NCBI RefSeq assembly: GCF_900107995.1
Contig: NZ_FNUM01000004.1
Location: 62,001 to 126,000, forward strand
Direction: 5' to 3'
Origin: Alcanivorax sp. DSM 26293
GTDB lineage: Bacteria > Pseudomonadota > Gammaproteobacteria > Pseudomonadales > Alcanivoracaceae
DNA: 64,000 bases
In this document: one piece after another, positions 1 to 9,356 of the stretch
Position numbering within the stretch: position 1 is the stretch's first letter
How the letters are laid out: each line of letters opens with the position of its first letter
Notes under the pieces: generated by a model
Databases searched by the model: none
What the model was told of the DNA's origin: nothing
Seen by the model: only the letters and a program-made list of their open reading frames with translations
Translations under genes and position numbers: made by a program

Positions 1-255
1 ACGCACACCTTCAATCTGACTGTCAGCTGCCGGGGTAACTACACACCCCTGACTTACCTCCTCCGAGCCAAACGCCGCGTGAACGGGGTAACGCTTACTG
101 ACAGCCAGAGTGGAACCCTGAACATTCATGGAGACAGCAAAACCGTGGGGGACATCCAGATTGATCTGAAGCCCGGCGACCATATCGAACTGGAAGGCAG
201 AATCCTTCAAGCCTGTGAAGTCCTGGGCGAAACACGCCTCGAATTTACCCGCTGA
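1..255 (+). CDS. C-terminal part of an unrecognised protein (5' end outside window)
   Basis: Frame 1 is open from the window edge to a TGA at 253-255 and encodes 84 residues, so the start lies upstream. The fragment alternates polar and hydrophobic residues in a beta-rich way, with two cysteines (in SCRG and QACE) that could form a disulfide, which suggests an exported beta-sandwich. A faint resemblance to CsgH-type curli accessory domains was noticed but is not strong enough to name it. The next gene begins about 200 bases downstream on the same strand. Confidence 0.6.
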   Translation, partial: THTFNLTVSCRGNYTPLTYLLRAKRRVNGVTLTDSQSGTLNIHGDSKTVGDIQIDLKPGDHIELEGRILQACEVLGETRLEFTR

Positions 256-451
256 TAACAGCGGCTATCCGCCATCGCGACCTGCTACAGCCGTCACACA
301 AACAATACTTACTGACGGAAAACCCCGGTGCTAATCTGTCTGTCGAGCGCAGGGATCCATGCTGATACCGCTGACGCAAACCGCTGAGCAACACCGCCGC
401 GATCCTCGAACGGCACCCACCGCGAATAACAGACAATAAAAGGAAGCCCGC

Positions 452-2059
452 ATGGACAACGAGTTCGATTACCTCATCATCGGTGGTGGCTCCGCCGGCT
501 GCGCCCTGGCCGGACGGCTCAGTGAAGACCCGGACACCCGCGTCTGTCTGCTGGAAGCCGGTGGCAAGGGGGACGGTCTGCTGGTCAATGTGCCCTCCGG
601 TGCGGTAGCCATGCTCTCCAGGCCCATCAACAACTGGGTGCTGGAAACGGTTCCGCAAAAAGGCCTCAATGGTCGCCAGGGCTTCCAGCCCCGGGGAAAA
701 TGCCTGGGCGGTTCGTCCGCCATCAATGCCATGGTCTATATTCGTGGCCATCGCGAGGACTACGATCACTGGGCGGCCCTGGGCAATGACGGTTGGTCCT
801 ACAAGGATGTGCTGCCCTATTTCCGCCTCAATGAACACAACGAACGTATCGATAACGACTACCACGGCACCGACGGTCCGCTCTGGGTCAGCGACAGCCG
901 TACCGGCAACCCGTTCCAGGACTACTTTCTGGACGCTGCACGGGAATGCGATATCCCCATTACCGATGACTTCAACGGCGCCGAGCAGGAAGGCGCCGGG
1001 GTCTATCAGGTCACCCAAAAAGACGGCGAACGCTGGAGCAGTGCCCGGGCTTACCTGTTCCCGCATATGGATCGCAGCAACCTGACCGTGGAAACCAACG
1101 CCCAGGTTCAGCGCATTGTCTTCGACGGCAAACGTGCCGTGGGTGTGGAATTCAAGCAAGGCAAGCAGCTGCACACCGCCTCGGCCCGCAAGGAAGTGCT
1201 GCTGTCCGCCGGGGCCTTTCAGTCCCCGCAACTGCTGATGCTATCCGGGGTGGGCGATAGCGAGGAACTGAAAAAGCACAACATCCCCGTGGTGCATCAT
1301 CTTCCCGGCGTGGGCAAGAACCTGCAGGATCATCCGGATTTCATTTTCGGCTACACCACCGACAGCCCGGCCACTTTTGGTCTGTCACCGGCGGGCATGT
1401 GGCGGGCGCTAATGGCCATGGGTACCTATCGCAAGGAACGGCGCGGGCTGTGGACCTCCAACTTCGCCGAAGCCGGCGCCTTCCTGAAAACCCGGCCGGA
1501 TCTGTCGGCCCCGGATATTCAACTGCACATGGTCACCGCCCTGGTGGATGATCACGGCCGCAAGATGCACTTCACCCAAGGCTACTCCTGTCATGTCTGT
1601 CTGCTACGGCCGCGCAGCCGCGGCAGCGTGCAACTGGCCAGCGCCAACCCGGACGATCTTCCTCTTATCGACCCGGCCTTCCTAAACGATCCTAAGGACC
1701 TGGAAGACATGGTGCAAGGCTACAAAATCACGCAGAAAATCATGGAAGCCCCATCACTCAAGCGCTGGATGAAGAAAGACATGTTCACTGAGAACGTGAA
1801 AAGCGACGACGACATCCGCGAAGTCATCCGACAGCGTTCCGACACCGTCTACCACCCGGTGGGCTCCTGCAAGATGGGCACCGATGAGCAGGCGGTGGTC
1901 GACCCGCAATTGCGCGTTCATGGCATTGAAGGCCTGCGCGTGATCGATGCTTCCATCATGCCCACCTTGATCGGCGGCAACACCAATGCGCCGGCAATGA
2001 TGATTGCGGAGAAAGCAGTGGATATGATTCGGGGGAAGAGCCGGATCCGCCAGGAATAA
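452..2059 (+). CDS. GMC-family FAD-dependent alcohol/choline dehydrogenase (AlkJ-like)
   Basis: A 535-residue flavoprotein of the glucose-methanol-choline oxidoreductase family, the usual length. The N-terminus has the FAD-binding Rossmann motif GGGSAG followed by an acidic residue at the end of strand 2 (LLEAGG). The GMC signature PRGKCLGGSSAINAM lies near residue 80, and the C-terminal catalytic pair is visible as HPVGSC and GGNTNAP. Overall wording is close to AlkJ, the membrane-associated alcohol dehydrogenase of alkane oxidation, and to BetA. It probably oxidises a primary alcohol to an aldehyde, passing electrons to the respiratory chain; the substrate is inferred, not shown. The ATG follows an AAAAGGAAG ribosome binding site. 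It stands alone, with no alk genes adjacent. Confidence 0.9.
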   Translation: MDNEFDYLIIGGGSAGCALAGRLSEDPDTRVCLLEAGGKGDGLLVNVPSGAVAMLSRPINNWVLETVPQKGLNGRQGFQPRGKCLGGSSAINAMVYIRGHREDYDHWAALGNDGWSYKDVLPYFRLNEHNERIDNDYHGTDGPLWVSDSRTGNPFQDYFLDAARECDIPITDDFNGAEQEGAGVYQVTQKDGERWSSARAYLFPHMDRSNLTVETNAQVQRIVFDGKRAVGVEFKQGKQLHTASARKEVLLSAGAFQSPQLLMLSGVGDSEELKKHNIPVVHHLPGVGKNLQDHPDFIFGYTTDSPATFGLSPAGMWRALMAMGTYRKERRGLWTSNFAEAGAFLKTRPDLSAPDIQLHMVTALVDDHGRKMHFTQGYSCHVCLLRPRSRGSVQLASANPDDLPLIDPAFLNDPKDLEDMVQGYKITQKIMEAPSLKRWMKKDMFTENVKSDDDIREVIRQRSDTVYHPVGSCKMGTDEQAVVDPQLRVHGIEGLRVIDASIMPTLIGGNTNAPAMMIAEKAVDMIRGKSRIRQE

Positions 2060-2068
2060 AAAAACCTG

Positions 2069-2090
2069 AGCGCCCCGCCGCCGGGGCGCT
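2069..2090 (+). terminator. GC-rich hairpin after the GMC gene
   Basis: An 8-bp perfect stem (AGCGCCCC/GGGGCGCT) with a 6-base loop begins 10 bases after the GMC stop codon. It is preceded by an A-run but not followed by a T-run on the plus strand, so intrinsic termination in this direction is only plausible. Confidence 0.45.
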
Positions 2091-2253
2091 CATCCCGCGC
2101 CTACATAAATGCTGCAAATGGCTCACGAACACCCCCCCTCTTTCTGTGAAATTTCCCCCAGCCAGAATCGCTCGGGGCTTTCGTCCAACCCCGCCTGTAA
2201 CGAACGCTGCTGACTGACATCAAAGGGCTAACGGATGACATTGGACATCTCTT

Positions 2254-3003
2254 ATGCGAGCGCCGCTTAGCCTGTTTCTTTTTCTCGTGCCTGCCATGCT
2301 AAACGCCGGCAGCATGCCCCTGACATTCAGCAGTGGCGAACAACAAGTCTCACTGATTGAGCTTTATACCTCCGAGGGCTGCAGCAGCTGTCCGCCGGCC
2401 GACCGGTTTGTCCGATCCCTGGGAAAACAGGATGGCCTTTTTTCCACGTTTATCCCGCTGGCGTTTCACGTGGATTACTGGGATTACATCGGCTGGGCTG
2501 ATCCTTATGCCAGCCCGGCCTTCAGTGAGCGACAACGTCGCTACGCTCAGCTTCAAGATGTCAGTCGCGTCTACACACCCGGCTTTTTTATCAACGGCAA
2601 TGAGTGGCGCGGATTTTTCCAGCGCCATCGAAACTGGCAGGATTCCCTGTCACAGAAAAAGGTGGGCTCTCTATCTGTTACCTACCAGCACCCGACCTTG
2701 CAGGCCACATTCAACGGCACCCTTCCCGATGACGCACGCTTGAATACGGCGTGGATCGGCCTCGGCCTGATATCCTCGATACAACGCGGAGAGAATCGGG
2801 GCAAAACCTTGCAACACGACTTCGTTGTTTTGCAGTGGCATCACCACCCCATGTCATCTTCCATGATGAAAGTCACACTGCCGTCGCCACCCGACCATGG
2901 CCAACAACGCATCGGATTGGTGGCCTGGATCAGCCAGAGCAGCGACCCTCGGCCCGTGCAAGCCGTCGGCGGCCTACTGCCGTCAACAACCACCATCAAT
3001 TAA
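2254..3003 (+). CDS. DUF1223 family exported thioredoxin-like protein
   Basis: A 249-residue protein with a signal peptide (about residues 1-18). The opening domain is typical of DUF1223: LIELYTSEGCSSCPPAD, a CxxC pair at C43 and C46 in a thioredoxin-like setting, then FHVDYWDYIGWADPYASP and a YTPGFFINGNEW segment. The family is widespread in proteobacteria but its function is not established; a periplasmic redox role is an inference from the CxxC. The gene is followed 16 bases later by a MipA/OmpV gene, so the two are probably one transcript. No clear Shine-Dalgarno sequence precedes the chosen ATG. Confidence 0.85.
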   Translation: MRAPLSLFLFLVPAMLNAGSMPLTFSSGEQQVSLIELYTSEGCSSCPPADRFVRSLGKQDGLFSTFIPLAFHVDYWDYIGWADPYASPAFSERQRRYAQLQDVSRVYTPGFFINGNEWRGFFQRHRNWQDSLSQKKVGSLSVTYQHPTLQATFNGTLPDDARLNTAWIGLGLISSIQRGENRGKTLQHDFVVLQWHHHPMSSSMMKVTLPSPPDHGQQRIGLVAWISQSSDPRPVQAVGGLLPSTTTIN

Positions 3004-3019
3004 CGTCCACGGAGCCTCC

Positions 3020-3832
3020 ATGTTTGCCAACACATATCCTTCGGCATGTATTCGTAACATCGCCGCCAGCCTGCTGTGTCTTTCCGCTTCGTTGGCCGCA
3101 GCAGCCCCGACCGCCATCAACACGCCGCTTTCCCGGGCTCCACTGGATGACACCAGCCACTTTGGCATCGGCGCCACAACGTCAATCACCGAACGGCCTT
3201 TTGTCGGTGTCGATGAACAACACGAAGGGCTCCCCTATTTCTCCCTTCGTTATAAACGCTTCAGCGTGGAAGGGCTTGATGCAGGCCTGGATCTCTTCAA
3301 AAAAGACAATAGCGTACTGGGGCTGCTCGTCACGCCACGCTTCTATGAAGTCACCGCAGGCTTTGCGGACAATGGCGAACTTAACGGCATCGATACGACA
3401 CAGCGCACCGTCTTCGCCGGGTTGTCTTATGACTATCAGCATGCCATGTATCAACTCTCTGCCAACGTGCTGAAAGATATCGGCAATGAGAGCGATGGCC
3501 TGGAAGCGAGTGTCACTGTCAGCCGCGGGATCAACTGGGGAGATGTCACCATCGCGCCCTCACTGGGACTGGTTTGGCAAGACGGTCAATTGGTGGAGCA
3601 TTTTTACGGGGTTGACGACGATGAAACCGCTCCCGGCCGGCCCGTCTATGGCGAACATAGCTCACTGAACTATCAGGCCGCCTTGACCGCTATCTGGACA
3701 CCGGGAAAACACTGGCATTTTCTTGCTGTGGTAAAAGAGGATTATCTTGGCGAGGGAATTTCCGACAGCCCCATCATTGATGATCGATCACTCACTTCGA
3801 TCGCCATAGGCGGAATATTTTATTTCTGGTGA
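3020..3832 (+). CDS. MipA/OmpV family outer membrane protein
   Basis: A 270-residue protein starting at the ATG preceded by a GGAG site (CCACGGAGCCTCC), which gives a clean signal peptide ending AAAAP; the frame is open further upstream but that extension overlaps the preceding gene and lacks signal character. The mature part is a run of amphipathic strands ending in YFW, an aromatic C-terminal residue as expected of an outer membrane beta-barrel. The segment LPYFSLRYKRFSVEGLDAG and the closing IAIGGIFYFW match the MipA/OmpV family (murein-associated scaffolding or salt-induced porin-like proteins). It is likely co-transcribed with the DUF1223 gene. Confidence 0.85.
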   Translation: MFANTYPSACIRNIAASLLCLSASLAAAAPTAINTPLSRAPLDDTSHFGIGATTSITERPFVGVDEQHEGLPYFSLRYKRFSVEGLDAGLDLFKKDNSVLGLLVTPRFYEVTAGFADNGELNGIDTTQRTVFAGLSYDYQHAMYQLSANVLKDIGNESDGLEASVTVSRGINWGDVTIAPSLGLVWQDGQLVEHFYGVDDDETAPGRPVYGEHSSLNYQAALTAIWTPGKHWHFLAVVKEDYLGEGISDSPIIDDRSLTSIAIGGIFYFW

Positions 3833-3987
3833 TACGCCAGCAACGGTCACTGCCTGTAAATAAACCATCCCGCTTCAACGCCCTGAAAAAGAGAGTCGAC
3901 GCGGGATTGTCTTATCCATGACCGTGGGCAGGTCGAACCCGCTCCATCCGCGCATTCATTTCAGCAGCGTGGCGACTCACTCTCTCC

Positions 3988-5136
3988 TCAGGCTTTGCCC
4001 GGATCAATCAGGATCTTGGCATGCTGCTCCGGATTACCCAACGCGGTAAAGGCGTCATCCACGCCGAACAACCCCACCGTACCGGTAATCATTGGCCCCA
4101 CATTCACCTTGCCTTCGGCAATCATGTGCAACGCATCGCGAAATTCGATGGGCATGTAGCCCAGGGTAAAACGCAGATCGATTTCCTTGTTGATGGCATT
4201 CACCGGGAAGAAGTGGTCCTGTTTCATGCAGACGCCCACCACCACGATGCAGGAGCGTAACGGCGCATCCGCGACGATACTTTCGATCATCCCCGGAATG
4301 CCCACGCACTCGAAAATCACCGGCCGCTTCGGGTTAGTCACGCCGGCCACTTCCGCCGCCCGCCACAGGGGCTCCCAGGGCAACGGCGTCATGCGCAGCA
4401 TGGCCATGCCATCCAGGGCCATATCGAACAGCTGCGGCGCATTCACAATAAAGCCGCGCTTTTCCATACCCTCATAGGGGCTGCCCTGGGACGGGTCCAC
4501 CACCACATGGGCGCCCATGGCCCTGGCCAGCTTGCGGCGCGTGGGGGAAAGATCACTGGCGACGATATGACGCACCCCCCTGGCCTTGAGCATGGCAATC
4601 ACCCCGAGACCAATGGGCCCGCACCCAATCACGATGGCCGTGTCACGACGGCCTATCTCGGAGCGGTTCACCGCATGCAGGGACACCGCCATGGGCTCGG
4701 TCAGCGCCGCATGGTCATCGGAAATACCGTTGGTGACAGGAAAGGCCAGGGATTCCTCCACCAGCACCCGTTCGGCATAGGCGCCGGGGGCCTGGGTGGA
4801 CAGGCCAGTCAGATGCGCCATTCCGTTATTGCGCCGCATGGGCATGGCCACAACGCGCTTGCCCGACTTCCAGCGGCGATGGGTCTTCGGGCCGTAGTCC
4901 GCGATCTCGCCCACAAACTCGTGCCCCAACACCACATGCTCATGGCTGCGCATGATGTGCGGGTAACCGACCCGCTCGGTGGCCTCCGCCAGTTCATCCG
5001 CGTGATGACGGGCATGCAGATCCGACCCGCAGATGCCGCAACGCAACACATTCAAAAGTATCTGTCCCTTTCCCGGTTCCGGCTCGGGCACATCCTGGAC
5101 CGCAAAGTCACCGTGGTGGCAAACAACCGCTTTCAT
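3988..5136 (-). CDS. Zinc-type medium-chain alcohol dehydrogenase
   Basis: A 382-residue MDR-superfamily dehydrogenase. The catalytic zinc ligands are visible as C36 (in GICGSD) and H72-E73 (in GHEFVGE), and the NAD(P)-binding Rossmann motif GCGPIGLGV follows near residue 170. The four-cysteine structural zinc loop normally found around residue 100 is absent; that stretch reads AMPMRRNNGMAHLTG, as in several threonine/sorbitol-dehydrogenase-like branches without structural zinc. The substrate cannot be told from sequence. It is monocistronic and converges with the MipA/OmpV gene. Confidence 0.88.
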   Translation of the reverse strand: MKAVVCHHGDFAVQDVPEPEPGKGQILLNVLRCGICGSDLHARHHADELAEATERVGYPHIMRSHEHVVLGHEFVGEIADYGPKTHRRWKSGKRVVAMPMRRNNGMAHLTGLSTQAPGAYAERVLVEESLAFPVTNGISDDHAALTEPMAVSLHAVNRSEIGRRDTAIVIGCGPIGLGVIAMLKARGVRHIVASDLSPTRRKLARAMGAHVVVDPSQGSPYEGMEKRGFIVNAPQLFDMALDGMAMLRMTPLPWEPLWRAAEVAGVTNPKRPVIFECVGIPGMIESIVADAPLRSCIVVVGVCMKQDHFFPVNAINKEIDLRFTLGYMPIEFRDALHMIAEGKVNVGPMITGTVGLFGVDDAFTALGNPEQHAKILIDPGKA

Positions 5137-5464
5137 GGCTTTTCCTTATGGCAGGCTGACTTGATTGGCATGCTCATAGTGTCGCGCAACAGGCACGGGG
5201 AAACAGGTCGTATGGAGCCAAATGGGGCCGCCTTCATTGAGGCATCAGCGTGGAAGGTGGCGTAGCGGTAATGGGTCTGCTGTTCAAACCTTTGGCAGTA
5301 TCAGCATTGCGATAAAAATTATATTTTGCTGTTAATCATTTGCGCTCTACTGCCAGTGTGTGGGTACTGTCAATTAGTGTTTATCGTTTGGCATTCTACT
5401 CTGGACGACCCAAGCAGCGGGAACGCATTGACCTAGTCGCCACGTAAAATCCGGCTAATGCCTA
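5137..5464. other. Intergenic region, 328 bases
   Basis: Lies upstream of the minus-strand alcohol dehydrogenase and downstream of the cytochrome b561 gene. The middle (about 5300-5345) is AT-rich and could hold the dehydrogenase promoter, but no clear binding site, hairpin or small gene was found. Confidence 0.5.
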
Positions 5465-5983
5465 CTAGCGGCGACGGCGCCCGGTAATCATGGACAAGGG
5501 GAGGTTTTCCTTGAGGCGATAGCTTTCATACAACGCCCCCAGGATGTGAAGAACAACCAAACCCAGCAATGTCGTAGCGAAGCCCCAGTGCAGGTCTTTC
5601 ACCCATTCCACCCCCCAGAAAATGTCGGTTTCTTCCATCATATATCCGGTAGTGACGAGTCCTGCCAGACACGACATCATCAGGATCATCACCACGGCAC
5701 CAAGTGGCGTATGGCCTAGCCGACGATAACCCTCACCCCGCAGAAGACTGCGCCAGTGTGAAACCAGCAGTGACGGTGTAGGGAAAAAATCAGACCAGCG
5801 TGCGGCACCACGGCTCACAAACCCCCAGACAAACCGCAACGCCAACATACCCGCTGCGGTATAACCCAAAGTCACGTGGAGATCGCCACCTTTTTCATTG
5901 AAAAAATAGTTGGCGACAAAGACAACAGCAACCGTCCAGTGAAAAATCCGGATCAGCGGATCCCAAACCTGAACAGTAGCCAT
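5465..5983 (-). CDS. Cytochrome b561 / Ni-Fe hydrogenase b-type cytochrome-like protein
   Basis: A 172-residue membrane protein with four predicted helices and histidines suited to haem ligation at H15, H36, H132 and H146, opening with VWDPLIRIFHW, the standard N-terminus of this di-haem b-type family. It would carry electrons across the inner membrane. The partner is probably the small PepSY protein encoded 5 bases upstream; cytochrome b561 plus PepSY is a common pairing in proteobacteria. The C-terminus GRRRR is basic and cytoplasmic. Confidence in family is high, role inferred. Confidence 0.88.
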   Translation of the reverse strand: MATVQVWDPLIRIFHWTVAVVFVANYFFNEKGGDLHVTLGYTAAGMLALRFVWGFVSRGAARWSDFFPTPSLLVSHWRSLLRGEGYRRLGHTPLGAVVMILMMSCLAGLVTTGYMMEETDIFWGVEWVKDLHWGFATTLLGLVVLHILGALYESYRLKENLPLSMITGRRRR

Positions 5984-5988
5984 TTGAA

Positions 5989-6255
5989 TCAGTCCTCAAT
6001 CTCGGTCTTCAGTGTATCGCCGGTGACCGGATCATAGTAAATCTCGACTTTCTTGCCTTCCTCATTCCAGCCATACAGTTCGTAACAATCGCCATCAGTG
6101 ATCTTGAACACCTTGACCTTGTAGCCATCGTCAACCAGTTTCTGCTCGAAAGCATCCTTATCCATCCATTTTGTACGATCTTTCTCCTGGCACTCAGGAC
6201 CCGCAACGGCAGCGGCACTCAGGGCAAGCAATGATGAAACGAGAACGATACGCAT
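5989..6255 (-). CDS. PepSY domain periplasmic protein
   Basis: An 88-residue protein with a signal peptide ending VAG. The mature part is a single PepSY domain: MDKDAFEQKLVDDGYKVKVFKITDGDCYELYGWNEEGKKVEIYYDPVTG. Two cysteines (C22 and the one in GDCYEL) may pair. PepSY domains bind peptides or metal-redox partners in the periplasm; here it is first in a two-gene operon with the cytochrome b561 gene. The ribosome binding site TTAAGAGGAAAG directly precedes the ATG. Confidence 0.85.
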   Translation of the reverse strand: MRIVLVSSLLALSAAAVAGPECQEKDRTKWMDKDAFEQKLVDDGYKVKVFKITDGDCYELYGWNEEGKKVEIYYDPVTGDTLKTEIED

Positions 6256-6439
6256 AATTTCTTTCCTCTTAAGGGGTTGAAAACAAGGAAACTGTAACGA
6301 CCGTCATCCAACGGCACGGCCACCAAGTTTGCCATATTTTTTCAGGCAAGCAACAAGCCGCAAAGTTCCCTGGCAGGGCCCATACGGGCCGAAGCATGCC
6401 TTCCTTGGCCTGCACTGTGCGACACATTAACAAACCCTT

Positions 6440-6540
6440 CACAAGGCAACTGGCTGCACAGCCCTAGCTTGATTCGGCATGCGCCGTTTACGAAAGAGGA
6501 CGGATGTTGATTTATGTGAAGGAGGGGCATTTTAAATGCC
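6440..6540 (+). pseudogene. Decayed 3' end of a bicupin gene
   Basis: This segment matches the last ~100 bases of the intact bicupin gene (about 9255-9357) almost base for base: GGCAACTGGCTGC versus GGCAGCTGGCTGC, CGCCGTTTACGAAAGA in both, TTGATTTATGTGAAGG in both. A one-base deletion near 6514 breaks the frame, so only a fossil remains. It keeps the final hairpin (GGGCATTT/AAATGCCC, 6525-6541) followed by a T-rich stretch, which may still terminate transcription. Similarity seems to fade out upstream between about 6385 and 6440. The rest of 6256-6440 holds the PepSY promoter region and nothing else recognised. Confidence 0.75.
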
Positions 6541-6637
6541 CATTGCTGGGTTCTCTTTATTTTTTACTTATTTCTATAGATGTAGCCATCTACTGGCTCG
6601 CAATAATTCTCCCTTCACTACGAATAAACATGGTAAA

Positions 6638-6655
6638 TTGTCAGTCTACTGACAA
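6638..6655. promoter_or_regulatory. Perfect inverted repeat just upstream of the sensor kinase
   Basis: TTGTCAG-TCTA-CTGACAA, arms of 7 bases, ends 15 bases before the kinase ATG. The position would suit a repressor site or a hairpin covering the ribosome binding site; the regulator is unknown. Confidence 0.45.
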
Positions 6656-6670
6656 CAAACAAACACCCCA

Positions 6671-8500
6671 ATGCGTACAATCTGTCTATGGTTCCTCCTC
6701 TCTTCACTGCTGTATTCCGGCTTACTTTCTGCAGATACTGCCTTCACCCGCATTACCCAGGGTCAGTATCTCTATTCGGAAAAACCCACAAGCCAACTCC
6801 CTGACGGAGACTGGAAAGACACCACACTGCCATTTGCGGGCTCTTATTCCCAGATTCATGGCACATTCTGGTTTCGCTTTAATCTGGATTCCTTGCCCGA
6901 TGCTCAGCGTGATAGCTTGCTTGTCAGTAACCATGTCTTTGATATAAGTATCTTTCTGAACGGACACATGGTCGCCGGCACGCAGCGTCTGGATGGCAGG
7001 GAATCAACCGGCTGGAACCATCCTTTCTATACCCGACTTCCTGCTGCCTACTGGCTGGACTCCGGCAATCAGCTCATCATTCGTATTCGTAGCGGTGAAC
7101 CCAACGCCGTTCTGTCTCCACTGATCATCGGCGATCAGACCGTATTGCAAAGTCATTACCAACAATCTGTATTCCAGAAAATTCGTATCGCAGAGTGGAG
7201 CATGGTCACCTGCATTGTGATGGGCAGCCTCACCCTGTTCATCTGGTTGCTTCGCCGAAGTGATCGGCTTTACCTTTACTTTTCTCTGCTCTGCTTTAGC
7301 TGGTCAGCAGTAATGTTCTATATGGCGGTTCCTTTTGCCCCAATAAATCATGGGACCTGGTTACGCTTCGTCTTCTACTGTGTGGACCTGTCCGGCTTCT
7401 TCCTGTTTATGTTTCTTTACCGGCTGATGCAACTAGACAGGCCGCGCTTGAAAATTCTCGCCATCGCTGCCTTGATTCTTTCCGGTATTGTCTTGTTCAT
7501 CATGCCCATGCGCTTGCACACCCTGGTGATCACCTTTGTTCATGGCATGCACCTGGCTCTGGTGATCTACCTTCTCGTCATCGGAACCCATCTCGCAATC
7601 CGCAAACGCAGCAAGGAGTTACTTCTACTGATTCCCGGCTTCCTAGTGATCTCCCTGCTAGTGCTACATGACATCTATGCCTTTCAGGCAGCAGCACAGC
7701 AGCCAGGTAGATTACCGGAGGGCACCTTCATGCAATACGGCTTTGCCGTCCTCCTTATCCTGATATTCGCCCATCTGGTTCGGACTTTCGTGCGCGCCCT
7801 GAATCACAGTGAAACCCTTAACAGTCAGCTGGAAACCCGCGTGGCGGAAATCTCCGCTTCACTGGAAAAGAGCTATGCAGAAAACCATGCACTTGCCCTC
7901 TACAACCATGCACAACAGGAGCGCCAGAAGGTCTACCGAGATCTGCACGATGACGTGGGTGCAAAACTGCTCTCTATCCTCCATTCCCGAGCCGAACATG
8001 AAAAATCTTCACTTGCCAGGGAAGCGCTATCGTCGCTTCGGGAAACCGTGAATCAGAGCAGACAGGATATCATTCCACTCAATGAATTAATCGCCAACGC
8101 CATCACTGAAAGCGAAAACCGGCTGAGCCACGCCGGCATTCAGTTTCATTACAACGGCCTCGGCGATATACCCGACACCCCTGCAGACCCGACCAAGGCC
8201 TACCACCTCAGTCGCATCCTGCGCGAGCTAACATCCAATATCATCAAGCATGCAGACACTGGCACAGCGCACCTTGATTGCAGAATTCATCATGCTAACG
8301 ACAGCAGCATACTCATCCTGACAATCCGTGATGAAGGTCCGGGGCTATCAGAGGAAATGCAACAACGCGGTATGGGCCTTGCCAACATCCGTCACCGAGC
8401 TCAGGAAATTGGCGCCACGGTAGGATGGGAAAGCGACAATAACACAGGATGCCTCTGCCGACTGGAGGTACCTCTGCGCGCGATGACACTGGTAGCGTAA
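6671..8500 (+). CDS. 7TM-DISM type sensor histidine kinase (NarL-type transmitter)
   Basis: A 609-residue membrane kinase. Residues 1-20 form a signal peptide; about 30-170 is a periplasmic jelly-roll-like sensor (WFRFNLDS, FLNGHMV), resembling 7TMR-DISMED2; seven hydrophobic segments follow (about 175-380); then a coiled coil and a HisKA_3 dimerisation helix with YRDLHDDVGAKLL, the phospho-acceptor being the His near residue 426. The ATP-binding domain shows ELTSNIIKHA (N box), DEGPGLSEE and GMGLANIRHRA. Such kinases normally signal to a NarL/LuxR-type regulator, but none is adjacent, so it is an orphan. No good ribosome binding site is seen. It is unusually flanked by a broken and an intact bicupin 3' end. 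Confidence 0.85.
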   Translation: MRTICLWFLLSSLLYSGLLSADTAFTRITQGQYLYSEKPTSQLPDGDWKDTTLPFAGSYSQIHGTFWFRFNLDSLPDAQRDSLLVSNHVFDISIFLNGHMVAGTQRLDGRESTGWNHPFYTRLPAAYWLDSGNQLIIRIRSGEPNAVLSPLIIGDQTVLQSHYQQSVFQKIRIAEWSMVTCIVMGSLTLFIWLLRRSDRLYLYFSLLCFSWSAVMFYMAVPFAPINHGTWLRFVFYCVDLSGFFLFMFLYRLMQLDRPRLKILAIAALILSGIVLFIMPMRLHTLVITFVHGMHLALVIYLLVIGTHLAIRKRSKELLLLIPGFLVISLLVLHDIYAFQAAAQQPGRLPEGTFMQYGFAVLLILIFAHLVRTFVRALNHSETLNSQLETRVAEISASLEKSYAENHALALYNHAQQERQKVYRDLHDDVGAKLLSILHSRAEHEKSSLAREALSSLRETVNQSRQDIIPLNELIANAITESENRLSHAGIQFHYNGLGDIPDTPADPTKAYHLSRILRELTSNIIKHADTGTAHLDCRIHHANDSSILILTIRDEGPGLSEEMQQRGMGLANIRHRAQEIGATVGWESDNNTGCLCRLEVPLRAMTLVA

Positions 8501-8687
8501 ACAGAGGCGCAAGATTTTTCAGTCAGGCACACGCATAAACTTAATTCGGAAGCACCGCCAATTCACAGGAGCCCCTTATCCCATCCTTTCACGCATTTGA
8601 AACAGAGAACACGCTTTACTGCGCCAGGGTAAACGGCAGGTTTTATACTGGCAGACACGGGCACCCGCCATTTTTAAAGAGCGCATC

Positions 8688-9350
8688 ATGACTACCTTAC
8701 TCAATGCAGATTTCGAACAACGCGTCGTCATTCGGCCCACGGACTACCAGTGGGTGGCGTCACCCATGCCCGGCGTTGAGCGCATGATGCTGGATCGGAT
8801 CGGCGACGAAGTAGCACGGGCCACCTCAATCGTGCGCTATGCCCCGCACAGTGCGTTCTCCTCCCACACCCATGATGGCGGCGAAGAGTTTCTGGTGTTG
8901 GAGGGGGTGTTCTCGGATGAACATCAGGACTACCCGGCAGGCACCTACGTGCGTAACCCCATTGGCACCTCTCACACCCCGCGCATCGGCAAGGAAGGCG
9001 CAACGATTCTGGTCAAGCTGCATCAGTTTGATCAGGACGACACCGAGCCAACAGTGATCGACACCCTGAACACGCCCTGGCGACCGGGGCTCGTGGAGGG
9101 GCTGACGGTGATGCCCCTGCACGATTTCAAAAGCGAGCATGTAGCGCTAGTAAAATGGGCGCCCCATACCCAGTTCCAGCCACACCAGCATTGGGGCGGA
9201 GAAGAAATCCTTGTCCTGGACGGCACCTTCTATGACGAGCATGGCAGCTACCCCAAAGGCAGCTGGCTGCGCAGCCCTCACCTGAGTCGGCATACGCCGT
9301 TTACGAAAGAAGACGGGGCGTTGATTTATGTGAAGGTGGGGCATTTGTAA
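8688..9350 (+). CDS. Bicupin protein (ChrR-like anti-sigma cupin domains)
   Basis: A 220-residue protein made of two similar cupin domains. The first has HTHDGGEEFLVLEGVF with H60, H62, E66/E67 and H96 as likely metal ligands; the second repeats it as HQHWGGEEILVLDGTF and SRHTPF. This is the ChrR-like cupin arrangement, a cytosolic metal-binding fold without the N-terminal zinc anti-sigma domain of ChrR. Function could be a dioxygenase-like or stress-sensor role; neither is shown. No sigma factor gene lies nearby. A strong terminator follows directly. The last 100 bases recur as a fossil upstream of the neighbouring kinase. Confidence 0.85.
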   Translation: MTTLLNADFEQRVVIRPTDYQWVASPMPGVERMMLDRIGDEVARATSIVRYAPHSAFSSHTHDGGEEFLVLEGVFSDEHQDYPAGTYVRNPIGTSHTPRIGKEGATILVKLHQFDQDDTEPTVIDTLNTPWRPGLVEGLTVMPLHDFKSEHVALVKWAPHTQFQPHQHWGGEEILVLDGTFYDEHGSYPKGSWLRSPHLSRHTPFTKEDGALIYVKVGHL

Positions 9351-9356
9351 ATGCCA

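Noticed and set aside
6342-6530. Minus-strand frame across the bicupin remnant
   Set aside because: It is the antisense shadow of the decayed bicupin end; the same shadow exists over the intact gene.
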